This document shows positions 1-7,685 of a stretch of DNA of 12,241 nt, one piece after another (position 1 is the first letter of the stretch; every line of letters begins with the position of its first letter). Location: contig JBAZBO010000022.1 of the NCBI GenBank assembly GCA_041671425.1, forward strand, positions 1 to 12,241, given 5' to 3'. Under the pieces are notes generated by a model, which was not told where the DNA came from, did not search any database, and worked only from the letters and a program-made list of their open reading frames with translations. This DNA is from JBAZBO01 sp041671425 (GTDB lineage: Bacteria > Patescibacteriota > WWE3 > UBA101185 > UBA10185). A program made the position numbers and the translations under genes.

Positions 1-622
1 TGATTCCGGTTACAATAAGAAGGTTACGTTTAGTTGTAACATGAGGTTAAACGCGCTGACTCAGGATTATTATGATTTGATGGGTAAGGCTAACTTTAGA
101 TTTATTTTATATGGCTTGGAATCAGCAAATCAGGAGACGTTGGATAAAATAGACAAAGGCTTGAAGGTAGAAGAAATAGAACCGGGGGTCAAGATGGCGA
201 AAAGCGCAGGATTGGAACCACATGTGACTGTCATGCTAGGGTATCCCTGGGAGACAGAAGAAATGGCTAAGAACACGATAAACCTGGCAAAAGAGCTTTT
301 TAAGAAGGGATATGTAGACACGATGCAGGCTACCATTCTGGTCCCTTATCCGGGTACTAAGCTGTACCAGCAATGTGTGGAGAATGATTGGTTTGTTGTT
401 GATCCCAAAGATTATGAGGCTTTTGATATGAGGGGTCCTGTTATGAAGACACCCTTTTCAAAGCAAAGACTTCTTGAGCTCACACAGGAACTTTACTCCT
501 CATTTCTTACTCCGAAGTTTATAATAAGGAAGATCCTGTCCGTAAGATCCTTTGACGATATCAAGTTCCTCTTTACGGCTGGGAAGAAATTGATAGGTCA
601 TCTACTTGACTTTAGAGGGTGA
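1..622 (+). CDS. Radical SAM protein, C-terminal part (5' truncated)
   Basis: The reading frame is open from base 2 to the TGA at 620-622 and gives 206 residues. An internal ATG lies at 41, but the frame continues upstream of it with family-like sequence (SCNMRLNALT), so the gene almost certainly begins before the window. What remains is the second half of a radical SAM barrel: the strand FRFILYGLESANQ (about residues 32-44), a TVMLGYPWET strand-turn (77-86) and VPYPGTKLY (114-122). These are typical of the B12-binding radical SAM enzymes of the BchE/HpnJ type. The CxxxCxxC cluster motif and any cobalamin-binding domain would lie upstream and are not visible. Such enzymes carry out methylation or other radical chemistry on lipids, isoprenoids or sugars, and are often found in surface polysaccharide loci. 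The substrate cannot be told from this fragment. The glycosyltransferase genes follow closely on the same strand, so it is probably in the same transcript. Confidence 0.85.
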   Translation, partial: DSGYNKKVTFSCNMRLNALTQDYYDLMGKANFRFILYGLESANQETLDKIDKGLKVEEIEPGVKMAKSAGLEPHVTVMLGYPWETEEMAKNTINLAKELFKKGYVDTMQATILVPYPGTKLYQQCVENDWFVVDPKDYEAFDMRGPVMKTPFSKQRLLELTQELYSSFLTPKFIIRKILSVRSFDDIKFLFTAGKKLIGHLLDFRG

Positions 623-672
623 CGGTTGAACGTTTATCTTTTTGTTGTTTTCCTGCCCCAAGAACTGATCAA

Positions 673-1812
673 ATGGTTTTGAAAAGGAAAAAGTTATTAG
701 CTTTTATGAACTCATACACCCAAGGTAAGAGTGGTGGAGATATGGTGTTCATTGAAATTGCCAAGAGACTTACGGATTTTGATCTTACGATAGTAGGACC
801 AAGTATGGGAGCTCGATTGTGCAGAAAATCGGGTTTGAAAGCCAAATACCTTATAACCTCAAAAGAGAGGAAGTTTGGGAATGTTATAAAGACATACCTC
901 AAAAGAATGTCTGAGGCTTTGTCGATAGCTATATCGATGGATAAGGACTCCTACGACATACTTCTGGGCACATCCGATGTTCTTACCGATATACTCCCTA
1001 TCTTTTATCTTAAGTTAAAGAACCCAAAGGCATTGTGGGTGCAACACACCTTTCACATGATTCCAAGACAAAGGCCGCTGTCTTGGGTAGTCCAACGTAT
1101 TGGTCTTTTATTGGCATATTTCATTTGTGATGTGGTGATCGTTGATAGTTATATGCAGGAAAATGCGATGTTGTACCTAAGGTTTGATCCCTCCAAGATT
1201 GAGGTCAACTACCCTGGAATAGACTTGGAGTATTTGGAGTCTATAAGTGAGAATATATCCACTGGTTATGATGGTGTTTTCATGGCTCAGCTGAGGAAAT
1301 CCAAGGGTGTGTTTGAGCTTATAAAGATATGGAAGAAGATATGCTTGACTCATCCAGATGCTCGGCTTGGGATCATAGGAAAAGGAAATGCTGAGGTTCT
1401 TGCAGATCTTAATGATGCAATAAAAAGGGAGTCCTTATCTAAAAACGTTGATATATTAGGTTTCCTTCCAAACGATAAGGCATTTAGTACAATCAAATCC
1501 AGTAAGGTCTTTGTCTTTCCCAGTAGTGAGGAAGGTTTTGGAATATCTTTCCTGGAGTCACAGGCTTTGGGTGTACCTGTTGTAGCCTGGGATCTCCCGG
1601 TTTTTGACGAAGTGTTTCCCAAGGGATCAATAAAGGTAAACAAAGGTAAATTGGATAGTTTTGCTGAAAAGGTGACATTTTTACTGGATGATAAGAAATC
1701 TTGGAATCAATTTTCCAAAGATGCAATGGAGAACTCAAGAAGGTTTACTTGGGATATTACTGCGAAGAAAGAACTGGAGATTATCAACAAATTCCTGGGT
1801 AAGATCAAATGA
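673..1812 (+). CDS. GT4-family glycosyltransferase (group 1)
   Basis: A retaining GT-B glycosyltransferase of 379 residues if started at ATG 673. The N-terminal Rossmann domain opens with KKLLAFMNSYTQGKSGGD (residues 6-23), where the GKSGGD loop fits the acceptor/donor glycine loop. The C-terminal nucleotide-sugar domain shows FMAQLRKSKGVFEL (203-216), LGIIGKG (232-238), and the E-x7-E signature with E287 and E295 in EEGFGISFLE, followed by GVPVVAWDLP (300-309). It probably adds one sugar from a nucleotide donor to a lipid-linked acceptor at the cytoplasmic face. Start choice: GTG 619 would overlap the previous stop (GTGA) and add 18 residues, but that extension (TVERLSFCCFPAPRTDQ) does not resemble a GT4 N-terminus and the purine-rich AGAGGG abuts the GTG with no spacer. 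ATG 673 puts the first beta strand at the usual place, though it has no clear Shine-Dalgarno site. The 3' end overlaps the next gene by four bases (ATGA at 1809-1812). Confidence 0.9.
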   Translation: MVLKRKKLLAFMNSYTQGKSGGDMVFIEIAKRLTDFDLTIVGPSMGARLCRKSGLKAKYLITSKERKFGNVIKTYLKRMSEALSIAISMDKDSYDILLGTSDVLTDILPIFYLKLKNPKALWVQHTFHMIPRQRPLSWVVQRIGLLLAYFICDVVIVDSYMQENAMLYLRFDPSKIEVNYPGIDLEYLESISENISTGYDGVFMAQLRKSKGVFELIKIWKKICLTHPDARLGIIGKGNAEVLADLNDAIKRESLSKNVDILGFLPNDKAFSTIKSSKVFVFPSSEEGFGISFLESQALGVPVVAWDLPVFDEVFPKGSIKVNKGKLDSFAEKVTFLLDDKKSWNQFSKDAMENSRRFTWDITAKKELEIINKFLGKIK

Positions 1813-2789
1813 TAAGTGTATGTGTTCCAACATATAAGGGTCTTTCATTACTGAAAAAAGCTATAGATTCCGTCCGCAATCAGACATATGGGAATTATGA
1901 GATTGTCATCTGCAATGACTCGCAAAACGATGCAAAACAGTTGAAGGCATTTGTCGAATCCTATAAAGATCCGAGGATTATTTTGTATCAGAACAAAACG
2001 AATTTGGGATATTCAAGGAATGTAAAGCAGACCTACGACAAGTCAAAGGGAGAATACGTTTTTCTTCTGGCCCAAGATGACGTGGTCCTGTACAAAGAAC
2101 TCTTTTCTGAAATGATCGCCGTTTTCAAAGAGCACCCAGAAGTTGGAGCCATAACAAGACCTTACTATTGGTTTGTTGATGATATAAATGTACCTATAAG
2201 GATGATCCCGAAGATTAGGAAAAGGATACTGGATGTAAGGAAAAATCCCGAGGATATCAATTACATCATAGAAACGGTTGGTCAACTATCAGGACTTTTT
2301 TTCAAAAGAAGCTGTGTTGAGATGGACTTTACCCCTTTGGTTTTTACGGCTCACATACGCCCATTCCTTTCGATCTTGAGGAATTCGAAATGTTACTACA
2401 TGCCAAAGTTCACAACAGCGATAGGTACAGAAAGCAGTCAGACAAGATTCTTATCCTCTATATATAGTCCCTCACCCACTAAAACTTGGGTTGAGATGCT
2501 GTCTGAGGTTTTTAGTGGGGATGAATTTAAGAAAGTCAGGGGTACATCAATAGACCATATGTGCCAAAATTATGTAGGTTTTCTGCAGATAAAAAACTAT
2601 GGTTTTTATAAAGACCTGTTAGTTGATATTTACTACCTGCTAAAGTTCAGGCCTCAAAATGTTTTTGCTCCAAAGTTTTGGGTTTTTACCCTAGCGAGTC
2701 TTCTTGTACCGAGGTTAGTTTTGAGGTGGGTAGTTGATAATTATAAGAAGGAGATAAACAGGAAGAAGCTCTCTGGAATTTTGAAGTGA
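1809..2789 (+). CDS. GT2-family glycosyltransferase
   Basis: An inverting GT-A glycosyltransferase of 326 residues. The domain begins at the first residue with SVCVPTYKGLSLLKKAIDS (3-21). The nucleotide-binding aspartate is in ICNDS (D37), followed by NLGYSRN (65-71) and the metal-binding site in FLLAQDDVVL (D90, D91). The C-terminal half, from about residue 130, is divergent and ends in a hydrophobic stretch, FWVFTLASLLVPRLVLRWVV (about 293-312), that could anchor the protein to the membrane, then a basic tail. The ATG start lies in an ATGA overlap with the previous stop, which points to translational coupling. The donor sugar cannot be told. The catalytic-base region usual in rhamnosyltransferase-like GT2 enzymes (ED...H) is not evident, so it differs in type from the GT2 genes at 2786 and 6678. 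Confidence 0.88.
   Translation: MISVCVPTYKGLSLLKKAIDSVRNQTYGNYEIVICNDSQNDAKQLKAFVESYKDPRIILYQNKTNLGYSRNVKQTYDKSKGEYVFLLAQDDVVLYKELFSEMIAVFKEHPEVGAITRPYYWFVDDINVPIRMIPKIRKRILDVRKNPEDINYIIETVGQLSGLFFKRSCVEMDFTPLVFTAHIRPFLSILRNSKCYYMPKFTTAIGTESSQTRFLSSIYSPSPTKTWVEMLSEVFSGDEFKKVRGTSIDHMCQNYVGFLQIKNYGFYKDLLVDIYYLLKFRPQNVFAPKFWVFTLASLLVPRLVLRWVVDNYKKEINRKKLSGILK
2475..2519 (+). repeat. Perfect 10-base inverted repeat inside a GT2 gene
   Basis: CCCACTAAAA at 2475-2484 is the exact reverse complement of TTTTAGTGGG at 2510-2519, with a 25-base loop. It can form a stem-loop in the mRNA within the coding region of the GT2 gene at 1809-2789. It is not followed by a T-run, so it is not a rho-independent terminator. 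It may be chance. Confidence 0.45.
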
Positions 2790-3685
2790 AAATATATGAT
2801 TATATGAAAGGAAATATGAAGGAGCCTAAAGTAACGATTGTTATACCGACTTGGAATAGAAAAAAAGATTTGATAGAAGGTATTAGATCGGTTGAGAAAT
2901 CTACTTATAAGAATGTTGAAATTGTTGTGATAGATGACGCATCACCTGACTCAACCAAAGAGACCATAGAAAAGATGTTTCCAAAGGTAAAGGTTATAAA
3001 AAATAAGAAAAACCTTGGTACAACGGGGAGCAGGAATGTGGGAATGAAGTACGCAATGAAAAACTCCGATTACATTATGTTTCAGGAAGACGATGTGGTG
3101 CTAGATAAGAAAGCTATAGAAATACTAATGAATGTATTGACCAGAAATGACACTATTGGTGCTGTATCTCCAACTATGTTCTATTACGACAATCCAAAGA
3201 GAGTGCAATACGCTCACATTAGTACCAACTTATGGACCGGTATCAATGAGTTTGGAGATCCACGGGACTGGGAAAAACCCTATCCCACGCCGGGATGTAC
3301 GGGTGACTTTATTATCAAGACCGCAGCTGCCAAAAAAGTTGGTTTTTTTGATGACTTGTACAGGATGTACTATGAGGACTCTGACTATAGCGCCCGTATA
3401 TGGAAGGCTGGTTTTGAACTTTATTATGTTCCCAAGGCTAAGATATGGCACAAGGTTCCCTCGCTGGATATCAAGAAATCTACTAACAGATGGCTTTCAC
3501 ACTCTTACTACACTGCAAGGAACAAGATCATATTTATGAAAAAATACGGCAAGAGCTTCTTGGTGTTTTGTCTTTTCTATCCCATCTATATGGTTTTTTA
3601 TATCTATATGGCTCTTAGGTACAGGCGTCCCCGCGAGATAATAAATTATTTTAGGGGTGCAATTGCCGGTTTTAGGTATCACTAG
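2786..3685 (+). CDS. GT2-family glycosyltransferase, rhamnosyltransferase-like
   Basis: A 299-residue GT-A enzyme. Motifs in order: VTIVIPTWNRKKDL (16-29), VVIDDASPDST (47-57, D50/D51), NLGTTGSRNVG (76-86), the metal site QEDDVVLD (100-107), PGCTGDFIIKTAAAKKVGFFDD (169-190) and YYEDSDYSARIWKAGFELYY (195-214), where E197/D198 fit the catalytic-base position, then H222. This arrangement matches GT2 proteins usually annotated as rhamnosyltransferases, although the sugar is not proven. A hydrophobic segment at about 257-277 followed by basic RYRRPRE suggests peripheral or single-span membrane attachment. The GTG start at 2786 overlaps the previous stop (GTGA). In-frame ATG codons at 2804 and 2816 are alternatives; the one at 2816 sits directly before the conserved core, but its AGGA is only three bases away. 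Confidence 0.9.
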   Translation: MKIYDYMKGNMKEPKVTIVIPTWNRKKDLIEGIRSVEKSTYKNVEIVVIDDASPDSTKETIEKMFPKVKVIKNKKNLGTTGSRNVGMKYAMKNSDYIMFQEDDVVLDKKAIEILMNVLTRNDTIGAVSPTMFYYDNPKRVQYAHISTNLWTGINEFGDPRDWEKPYPTPGCTGDFIIKTAAAKKVGFFDDLYRMYYEDSDYSARIWKAGFELYYVPKAKIWHKVPSLDIKKSTNRWLSHSYYTARNKIIFMKKYGKSFLVFCLFYPIYMVFYIYMALRYRRPREIINYFRGAIAGFRYH

Positions 3686-3699
3686 TATCATTCACTAAT

Positions 3700-4734
3700 A
3701 TGTGGCCCAAAGTTACAATAGTCACTCCTGCCTTGAACGCGGCCTCTGTGTTGGAATTGGAGTTAAAATCTATCCTGGATCAGGATTACCCACGAGAGAA
3801 AATCGAAATAATTGTTGGTGACGGGGGCTCTTCAGATAGGACGGTACAAATCGCCAAAAAGTATGGTGCAAAAGTTGTTTCTAATCCTTTAAGGACTGGA
3901 GAATCAGGTAAAATGGCTGCTTTTAGGTATGCTACTGGTGAATATACAGCTTTGATTGATACAGACAATATCCTCCCTTCGAGTAGTTGGCTTAAGGAGA
4001 TGATAAAGCCCTTGATGGAAAATCCCGAGGCAGTTGGTAGCGAACCCTGGTCATACACTTGGAGGAAGATGGATGGGTTTATAACCAGGTACTGTGCCTT
4101 AATAGGCATGAATGACCCTCTAGTAAGTTTCCTTGGGAATTATGACCGTATGAATACACTAACCAGGAAATGGACTGAGATACCTCATAATGAGAGGGAT
4201 ATGGGCAACTATATTTTAGTCACTTTTGATAAGAGAGGAGTGCCGACTGTGGGTGCAAACGGCTCAGTTTTTAGAACAGCTTTCTTGAGAGACAATGTTA
4301 AGGGGGACTACCTATTCGATATAGATGTTGTTTCGGATTATGTGTCGAAGAGAGGTTCTGCTACGTATATAAAGGTTAAGAATGGGATTGTACACACATA
4401 TTGTGAAAGAAGTATCTCAAAATTTGTTTCAAAGCAGAGAAGGAGAGTTGTAGATTTCCTATACCATCAGCAGAGTACAAAGAAACGAGTATATGACTGG
4501 TATTCCATGGATATTGTTGGAAAGAAAAGTAGGGGTATGTTTGAGTTTGTACTAAGCTGCTTGACACTATTTCCACTCATCATTCAGTCGGTGAAAGGAT
4601 ACCTTAGGAAAAATGACATAGCGTGGTTTTTTCATCCCTTGGCTTGTGAGATTACCCTTTGGGTTTATGCATGGCACAGAATATTCAGCTTTCTAAATAA
4701 CTCTGAATACAGCAGAGATAATTGGAAACAGTGA
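3700..4734 (+). CDS. GT2-family glycosyltransferase with membrane C-terminus
   Basis: A 344-residue GT-A protein. It begins with KVTIVTPALNAASVLELELK (4-23), then IIVGDGGSSDRT (37-48, D41), a GKMAAFRYATGEY segment (70-82), the DTD metal site in ALIDTDNILP (84-93), and VPTVGANGSVFRTAFL (181-196). Late in the domain come VHTYCERSISKFVSKQRRR (231-249). The QRRR here is reminiscent of the Q-x-x-R-W site of processive GT2 enzymes, but the tryptophan is replaced by valine, so processivity is not claimed. Two hydrophobic segments at about 281-298 and 306-330 suggest membrane association. Start: ATG 3700 is the only start that leaves the domain intact; the frame is closed upstream. It has no Shine-Dalgarno sequence and is separated from the previous stop by 14 bases, the loosest junction apart from 622/673. 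Confidence 0.88.
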   Translation: MWPKVTIVTPALNAASVLELELKSILDQDYPREKIEIIVGDGGSSDRTVQIAKKYGAKVVSNPLRTGESGKMAAFRYATGEYTALIDTDNILPSSSWLKEMIKPLMENPEAVGSEPWSYTWRKMDGFITRYCALIGMNDPLVSFLGNYDRMNTLTRKWTEIPHNERDMGNYILVTFDKRGVPTVGANGSVFRTAFLRDNVKGDYLFDIDVVSDYVSKRGSATYIKVKNGIVHTYCERSISKFVSKQRRRVVDFLYHQQSTKKRVYDWYSMDIVGKKSRGMFEFVLSCLTLFPLIIQSVKGYLRKNDIAWFFHPLACEITLWVYAWHRIFSFLNNSEYSRDNWKQ

Positions 4735-4736
4735 TT

Positions 4737-5963
4737 ATGAACAAGATAGCTATTGTATCCACCATTCAGCCTGAGACCCATTATACGAGGTATCTGTATA
4801 AAGGACTAAAACAGGCAAATGTAAGTGTTTTCCTGCTAGTAGATGATATACCGGAGAATTTTGAATATGTGAGAAATTTGAAAGATAAAAACGTTGTGGT
4901 TTTGTGGAAGAAAGGTATCACCTTACCTCTTAAGATTTTGTTTTTCGCACTGAGGAAACACCTGAAAGTGATACACCTTCAACACGAGTTCAATATGTAT
5001 GGGGGCATTGTTGGGGTGCCTTTTTTCCTCCTTACTCTGGCACTGCTTAAATGCTTTGGTAAAAAAATAGCTATTACTTCGCATGCAGTCATAAATTCCA
5101 ATGATGTTGATGAGGATTTCCTTGAAGTCTTCGCCCTCTCAAAATATAAGGGTGCTAAGAAAATGATTAAGTACGCGTTTTATTGGTTTTTTAAACTTAT
5201 GGGTTTATTGGCTGATATTATTATAGTTCACTCCCAGTTTACTAAGGATGTTTATAAGGCAACGTATAGGATTTCAGATGAGAAGGTTGTGGTTATCCCT
5301 ATAGGTATAACCTCAGATGCCCAGAAAGCCGGGGCAGCCTGCACTGTCGTGAGTACTGCAGCATGGATGAATTCCATAGAAAGCAAGAGGATAATCCTGT
5401 TCTTTGGATATCTCCTCCACAGGAAGGGTATTGATCTTCTAATTGACGCTTATGCGGATCTATATGAGCAAGGCAAACTTGATGATAGTGTGCTTGTTTT
5501 GGCTGGAGGTTCATTAAGCAACCAGCAGGAGTATGTGGAGTATCTGAAGGAACTAGCGAGAAAAAGAGAAGTTGAGAAAAACGTCGTTTTTACAGGATTT
5601 TTAAACGAGAAAGAAATCTCGTATCTGTATAGTAGAAGCGAGTTTGTTGTTTTACCCTACACTCACTCTGTTTCGTCCAGTATGCCTCTATCCTTAGCGT
5701 TTCAGTTCTCAAAGCCAGTGATTGTTAGTGACATAGGCACTCTTCGAGATGAGGTTGAGGAAGGCGTTAACGGGCTTTTTTTTGAAAACAAGGATAGGAA
5801 TGATTTGAAAGATAAGATTCGTTTACTTTATTCTGACACAAATCTGCTAAATAGGCTTAAGCTGGGTACACAGTCTGAAGTATACAAAAGATCGTGGGTA
5901 AATGTGGCCAAAACTACCCATTCGCTTGTTTACGAAAGGTTGTTGCAAAATGAAAGTTTTTAA
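4737..5963 (+). CDS. GT4-family glycosyltransferase lacking the usual E-x7-E
   Basis: A 408-residue GT-B protein. The N-terminal domain shows KIAIVSTIQPETHYTRYLYKG (3-23), a predicted acceptor-side HLQHEFNMYGG (80-90) and a hydrophobic stretch (90-107) likely to touch the membrane. The donor-binding domain shows RIILFFGYLLHRKGIDLLID (218-237), LVLAGG (253-258), VVFTGFLN (283-290) and PVIVSDIGTLRDEVEEGVNG (327-346). The usual E-x7-E is replaced by YTHSVSSSMPLSLA (308-321), a form known in a GT4 subgroup with a serine-rich loop there. The linker at about 192-217 is unusually rich in small residues and locally G+C-rich. Start: TTG 4722 is possible but ATG 4737 is preferred; it precedes the first beta strand by two residues, a GGA lies at 4724-4726 and it starts two bases after the preceding stop. 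The 3' end overlaps the next gene by 14 bases. Confidence 0.88.
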   Translation: MNKIAIVSTIQPETHYTRYLYKGLKQANVSVFLLVDDIPENFEYVRNLKDKNVVVLWKKGITLPLKILFFALRKHLKVIHLQHEFNMYGGIVGVPFFLLTLALLKCFGKKIAITSHAVINSNDVDEDFLEVFALSKYKGAKKMIKYAFYWFFKLMGLLADIIIVHSQFTKDVYKATYRISDEKVVVIPIGITSDAQKAGAACTVVSTAAWMNSIESKRIILFFGYLLHRKGIDLLIDAYADLYEQGKLDDSVLVLAGGSLSNQQEYVEYLKELARKREVEKNVVFTGFLNEKEISYLYSRSEFVVLPYTHSVSSSMPLSLAFQFSKPVIVSDIGTLRDEVEEGVNGLFFENKDRNDLKDKIRLLYSDTNLLNRLKLGTQSEVYKRSWVNVAKTTHSLVYERLLQNESF

Positions 5964-6678
5964 CTATAACGGCAAAATGGAGTTTCAGACTCTCAACGAC
6001 TCTGAAATAAGAGCAAATTACCAGCACAAGTATGTGGTTGACAAATATCTACCTTATATAAAAGGAAGGAAGGTTTTGGATGCAGGTTGTTGGACTGGAA
6101 CTATGGCTAAGCAGATATCAATATCCGGAATAGACACTGATTATACTGGTATTGACGTAAACGATGGTGCTTTAGGTCTTGCATCTAGGGCTTTTCCTAA
6201 GTTTAGTTTTGTCCGAGGAGTTTTGGATGATCCATCAGACGGATTTATACAATCTCATAAATCCTCCTTTGATACAGTTATCTTTCTTGATGTTATAGAG
6301 CATGTAAAAAAAGGCTCAGAGACATTAGTCTTTAGATCACTAAACAGTTTGCTCAAGCCTGGGGGGTACTTAATACTTAGCACTATGCTATCGCACCCCT
6401 TGAATTTTATTGACCCGGCTTGGTTCTTTGGTCACAGGCACTATCCTTTGGTACGGGTCACTCGCATGATTGATGAAGGGGGCTTTGAGCCTATTGAAAC
6501 ATCAATGCTGGGTAACATTTACTGGGATTTGGATTTGTTGCTTCTTTACATCTACAAGCATGTTTTTAGAAGGCAGTATAAAACACCACTAGCTCTTTAT
6601 AACTTAATGCTCAAAGGCTTAAAAAGCCCTCAACGCTGGCCTACCAGGATATATGTCCTAGTGAAGAAAAGGGAATAA
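5950..6678 (+). CDS. Class I SAM-dependent methyltransferase
   Basis: A 242-residue methyltransferase with a complete Rossmann core. SAM-binding motif I is VLDAGCWTG (42-50), the ribose-binding aspartate is in YTGIDVND (65-72, D69), motif II is FDTVIFLDVIEHV (107-119), and motif III is LLKPGGYLILST (134-145). It resembles the Methyltransf_11/23 UbiG-like group common in polysaccharide loci, where such proteins O-methylate a sugar or cap a glycan. The C-terminal part (about 146-242) is outside the core and contains WFFGHRHYPLV and a hydrophobic YWDLDLLLLYIYKHVF, perhaps for acceptor or membrane contact. Start: ATG 5950, with AAAGG at 5935-5939, is preferred. The upstream ATG 5902 would add 16 residues that lie entirely inside the preceding gene and look unlike a methyltransferase N-terminus. 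Its stop TAA overlaps the next ATG by one base. Confidence 0.9.
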   Translation: MKVFNYNGKMEFQTLNDSEIRANYQHKYVVDKYLPYIKGRKVLDAGCWTGTMAKQISISGIDTDYTGIDVNDGALGLASRAFPKFSFVRGVLDDPSDGFIQSHKSSFDTVIFLDVIEHVKKGSETLVFRSLNSLLKPGGYLILSTMLSHPLNFIDPAWFFGHRHYPLVRVTRMIDEGGFEPIETSMLGNIYWDLDLLLLYIYKHVFRRQYKTPLALYNLMLKGLKSPQRWPTRIYVLVKKRE

Positions 6679-7685
6679 TGGCAAAAGGTCTTTCTATTAT
6701 TACAGTTACGTATAATAGCAGGGAGTATATATTAGAGTGCTTGGCGTCCATATGGAAGCAAGAAACAAAGACAGATTTTGAGGTTATAGTTTTTGATAAT
6801 GCATCTGGGGATGGAACGGCAGGTATTATAAAGAAGGACTTTAGCAATACTACTTTGATAGAGAGCGAAAAGAATACTGGTATTTGTATGGGTAACAATG
6901 AGGGTGCTAAAGCGTCCAAGTATGATTATCTACTTTTTCTTAACCCAGACACTAAGCTGCCTGAAGGAAGTATAGACAATCTGTACAAAGCAATTTCTGA
7001 ATATGAAAATGAAGGCGTAATTCTCATCCCTGAGCAAAGGGATTACGATACAGGAGAGTTTTTGCACTGTGGATTGGGTCTTGATGTCCTTGGTTTTCCT
7101 ATTAATCAAGGCAGAGGGAAGAACTATTTCTATGCAGATGGTGCAGCCATATTAATGTCAAAGAAGAATTTTATGGATATTGGTATGTTTGATGAAGATC
7201 TATTCCTTATATACGACGATATAGACTTGTCCTGGAGGGCCAGATTATTTGGCTTGGAGATAAAACTATTGGATCAGGTTTATATACTTCACAAGAGGGG
7301 ACACACAATAGATAAGGATAAAGTGGGTGGCGAACACGGTTTCTCAACGAGTGTCTACAGACGTTATTACGGTGAAAGAAATTCACTTAGAATTCTCTTG
7401 AAGAATTACTCTCTTTCCAATCTTATATGGACCATTCCTTGCTTGATTCTCATATCCATCAGTGAAATTATTGTTTACTTAGTACTAGGAAATTTCGCTC
7501 TTATAAAGGCTTATGGAGAAGCTTATCTATGGAATGTGAGAAACTTTTATAGCACTTTACAGGAGCGCAGATGGATACAGAAGAAAAGGACGGTTTCTGA
7601 TAAGTTGATTATGAGGCATATGTACAAAGGTAGTGGAAAACTTAGGCTTTTATCTCAAGTTGGTATACCAGAGGTTTCCAGATGA
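6678..7685 (+). CDS. GT2-family glycosyltransferase, WbbL/rhamnosyltransferase-like
   Basis: A 335-residue GT-A enzyme with the clearest family match in the window. Motifs: LSIITVTYNSREYILECLAS (5-24), VIVFDNASGDGT (36-47, D40/N41), NTGICMGNNEG (66-76), the metal site FLNPDTKLP (87-95), YADGAAILMSKKNFMDIGMFD (152-172), and FLIYDDIDLSWRARLFG (176-192), where D180/D181/D183 cover the catalytic base region, then H205. This is the pattern of WbbL-type dTDP-rhamnosyl and related transferases; the sugar itself is inferred only loosely. A strong transmembrane segment is predicted at about 246-272, followed by a basic tail of about 60 residues. The ATG at 6678 overlaps the preceding TAA by one base and has AGGGA at 6670-6674. 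The 3' end forms an ATGA overlap with the next gene. Confidence 0.92.
   Translation: MAKGLSIITVTYNSREYILECLASIWKQETKTDFEVIVFDNASGDGTAGIIKKDFSNTTLIESEKNTGICMGNNEGAKASKYDYLLFLNPDTKLPEGSIDNLYKAISEYENEGVILIPEQRDYDTGEFLHCGLGLDVLGFPINQGRGKNYFYADGAAILMSKKNFMDIGMFDEDLFLIYDDIDLSWRARLFGLEIKLLDQVYILHKRGHTIDKDKVGGEHGFSTSVYRRYYGERNSLRILLKNYSLSNLIWTIPCLILISISEIIVYLVLGNFALIKAYGEAYLWNVRNFYSTLQERRWIQKKRTVSDKLIMRHMYKGSGKLRLLSQVGIPEVSR
7670..7675 (+). promoter_or_regulatory. Ribosome binding site for the methyltransferase at 7682
   Basis: The purine-rich AGAGGT lies six bases upstream of ATG 7682, inside the end of the preceding glycosyltransferase gene. It is the best-placed Shine-Dalgarno match among the junctions in this window. 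It supports both the chosen start and initiation by coupling or re-initiation at the ATGA overlap. Confidence 0.6.

Noticed and set aside
244..300. Search for tRNA, rRNA, CRISPR arrays, IS ends or integrase genes across the window
   Set aside because: None was seen. Nearly every base is inside a supported coding frame and there are no regularly spaced repeats or transposase-like motifs.
620..622. Possible TGA recoding (as in Gracilibacteria/Absconditabacteria)
   Set aside because: TGA ends the genes at 622, 1812, 2789, 4734, 7685 and 8305 at the expected family lengths. Reading through reaches another stop quickly, and no gene has an internal TGA.
3147..3539. A 130-residue plus-strand frame within the GT2 gene at 2786-3685
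   Set aside because: It overlaps the conserved catalytic motifs of the GT2 enzyme in another frame and has no recognisable domain, so it is a shadow.
3584..3611. Direct repeat of ATCTATATGG (3584-3593 and 3602-3611)
   Set aside because: It encodes two IYM tripeptides in a hydrophobic membrane segment; a two-copy 10-base repeat in A+T-rich sequence is readily explained by composition.
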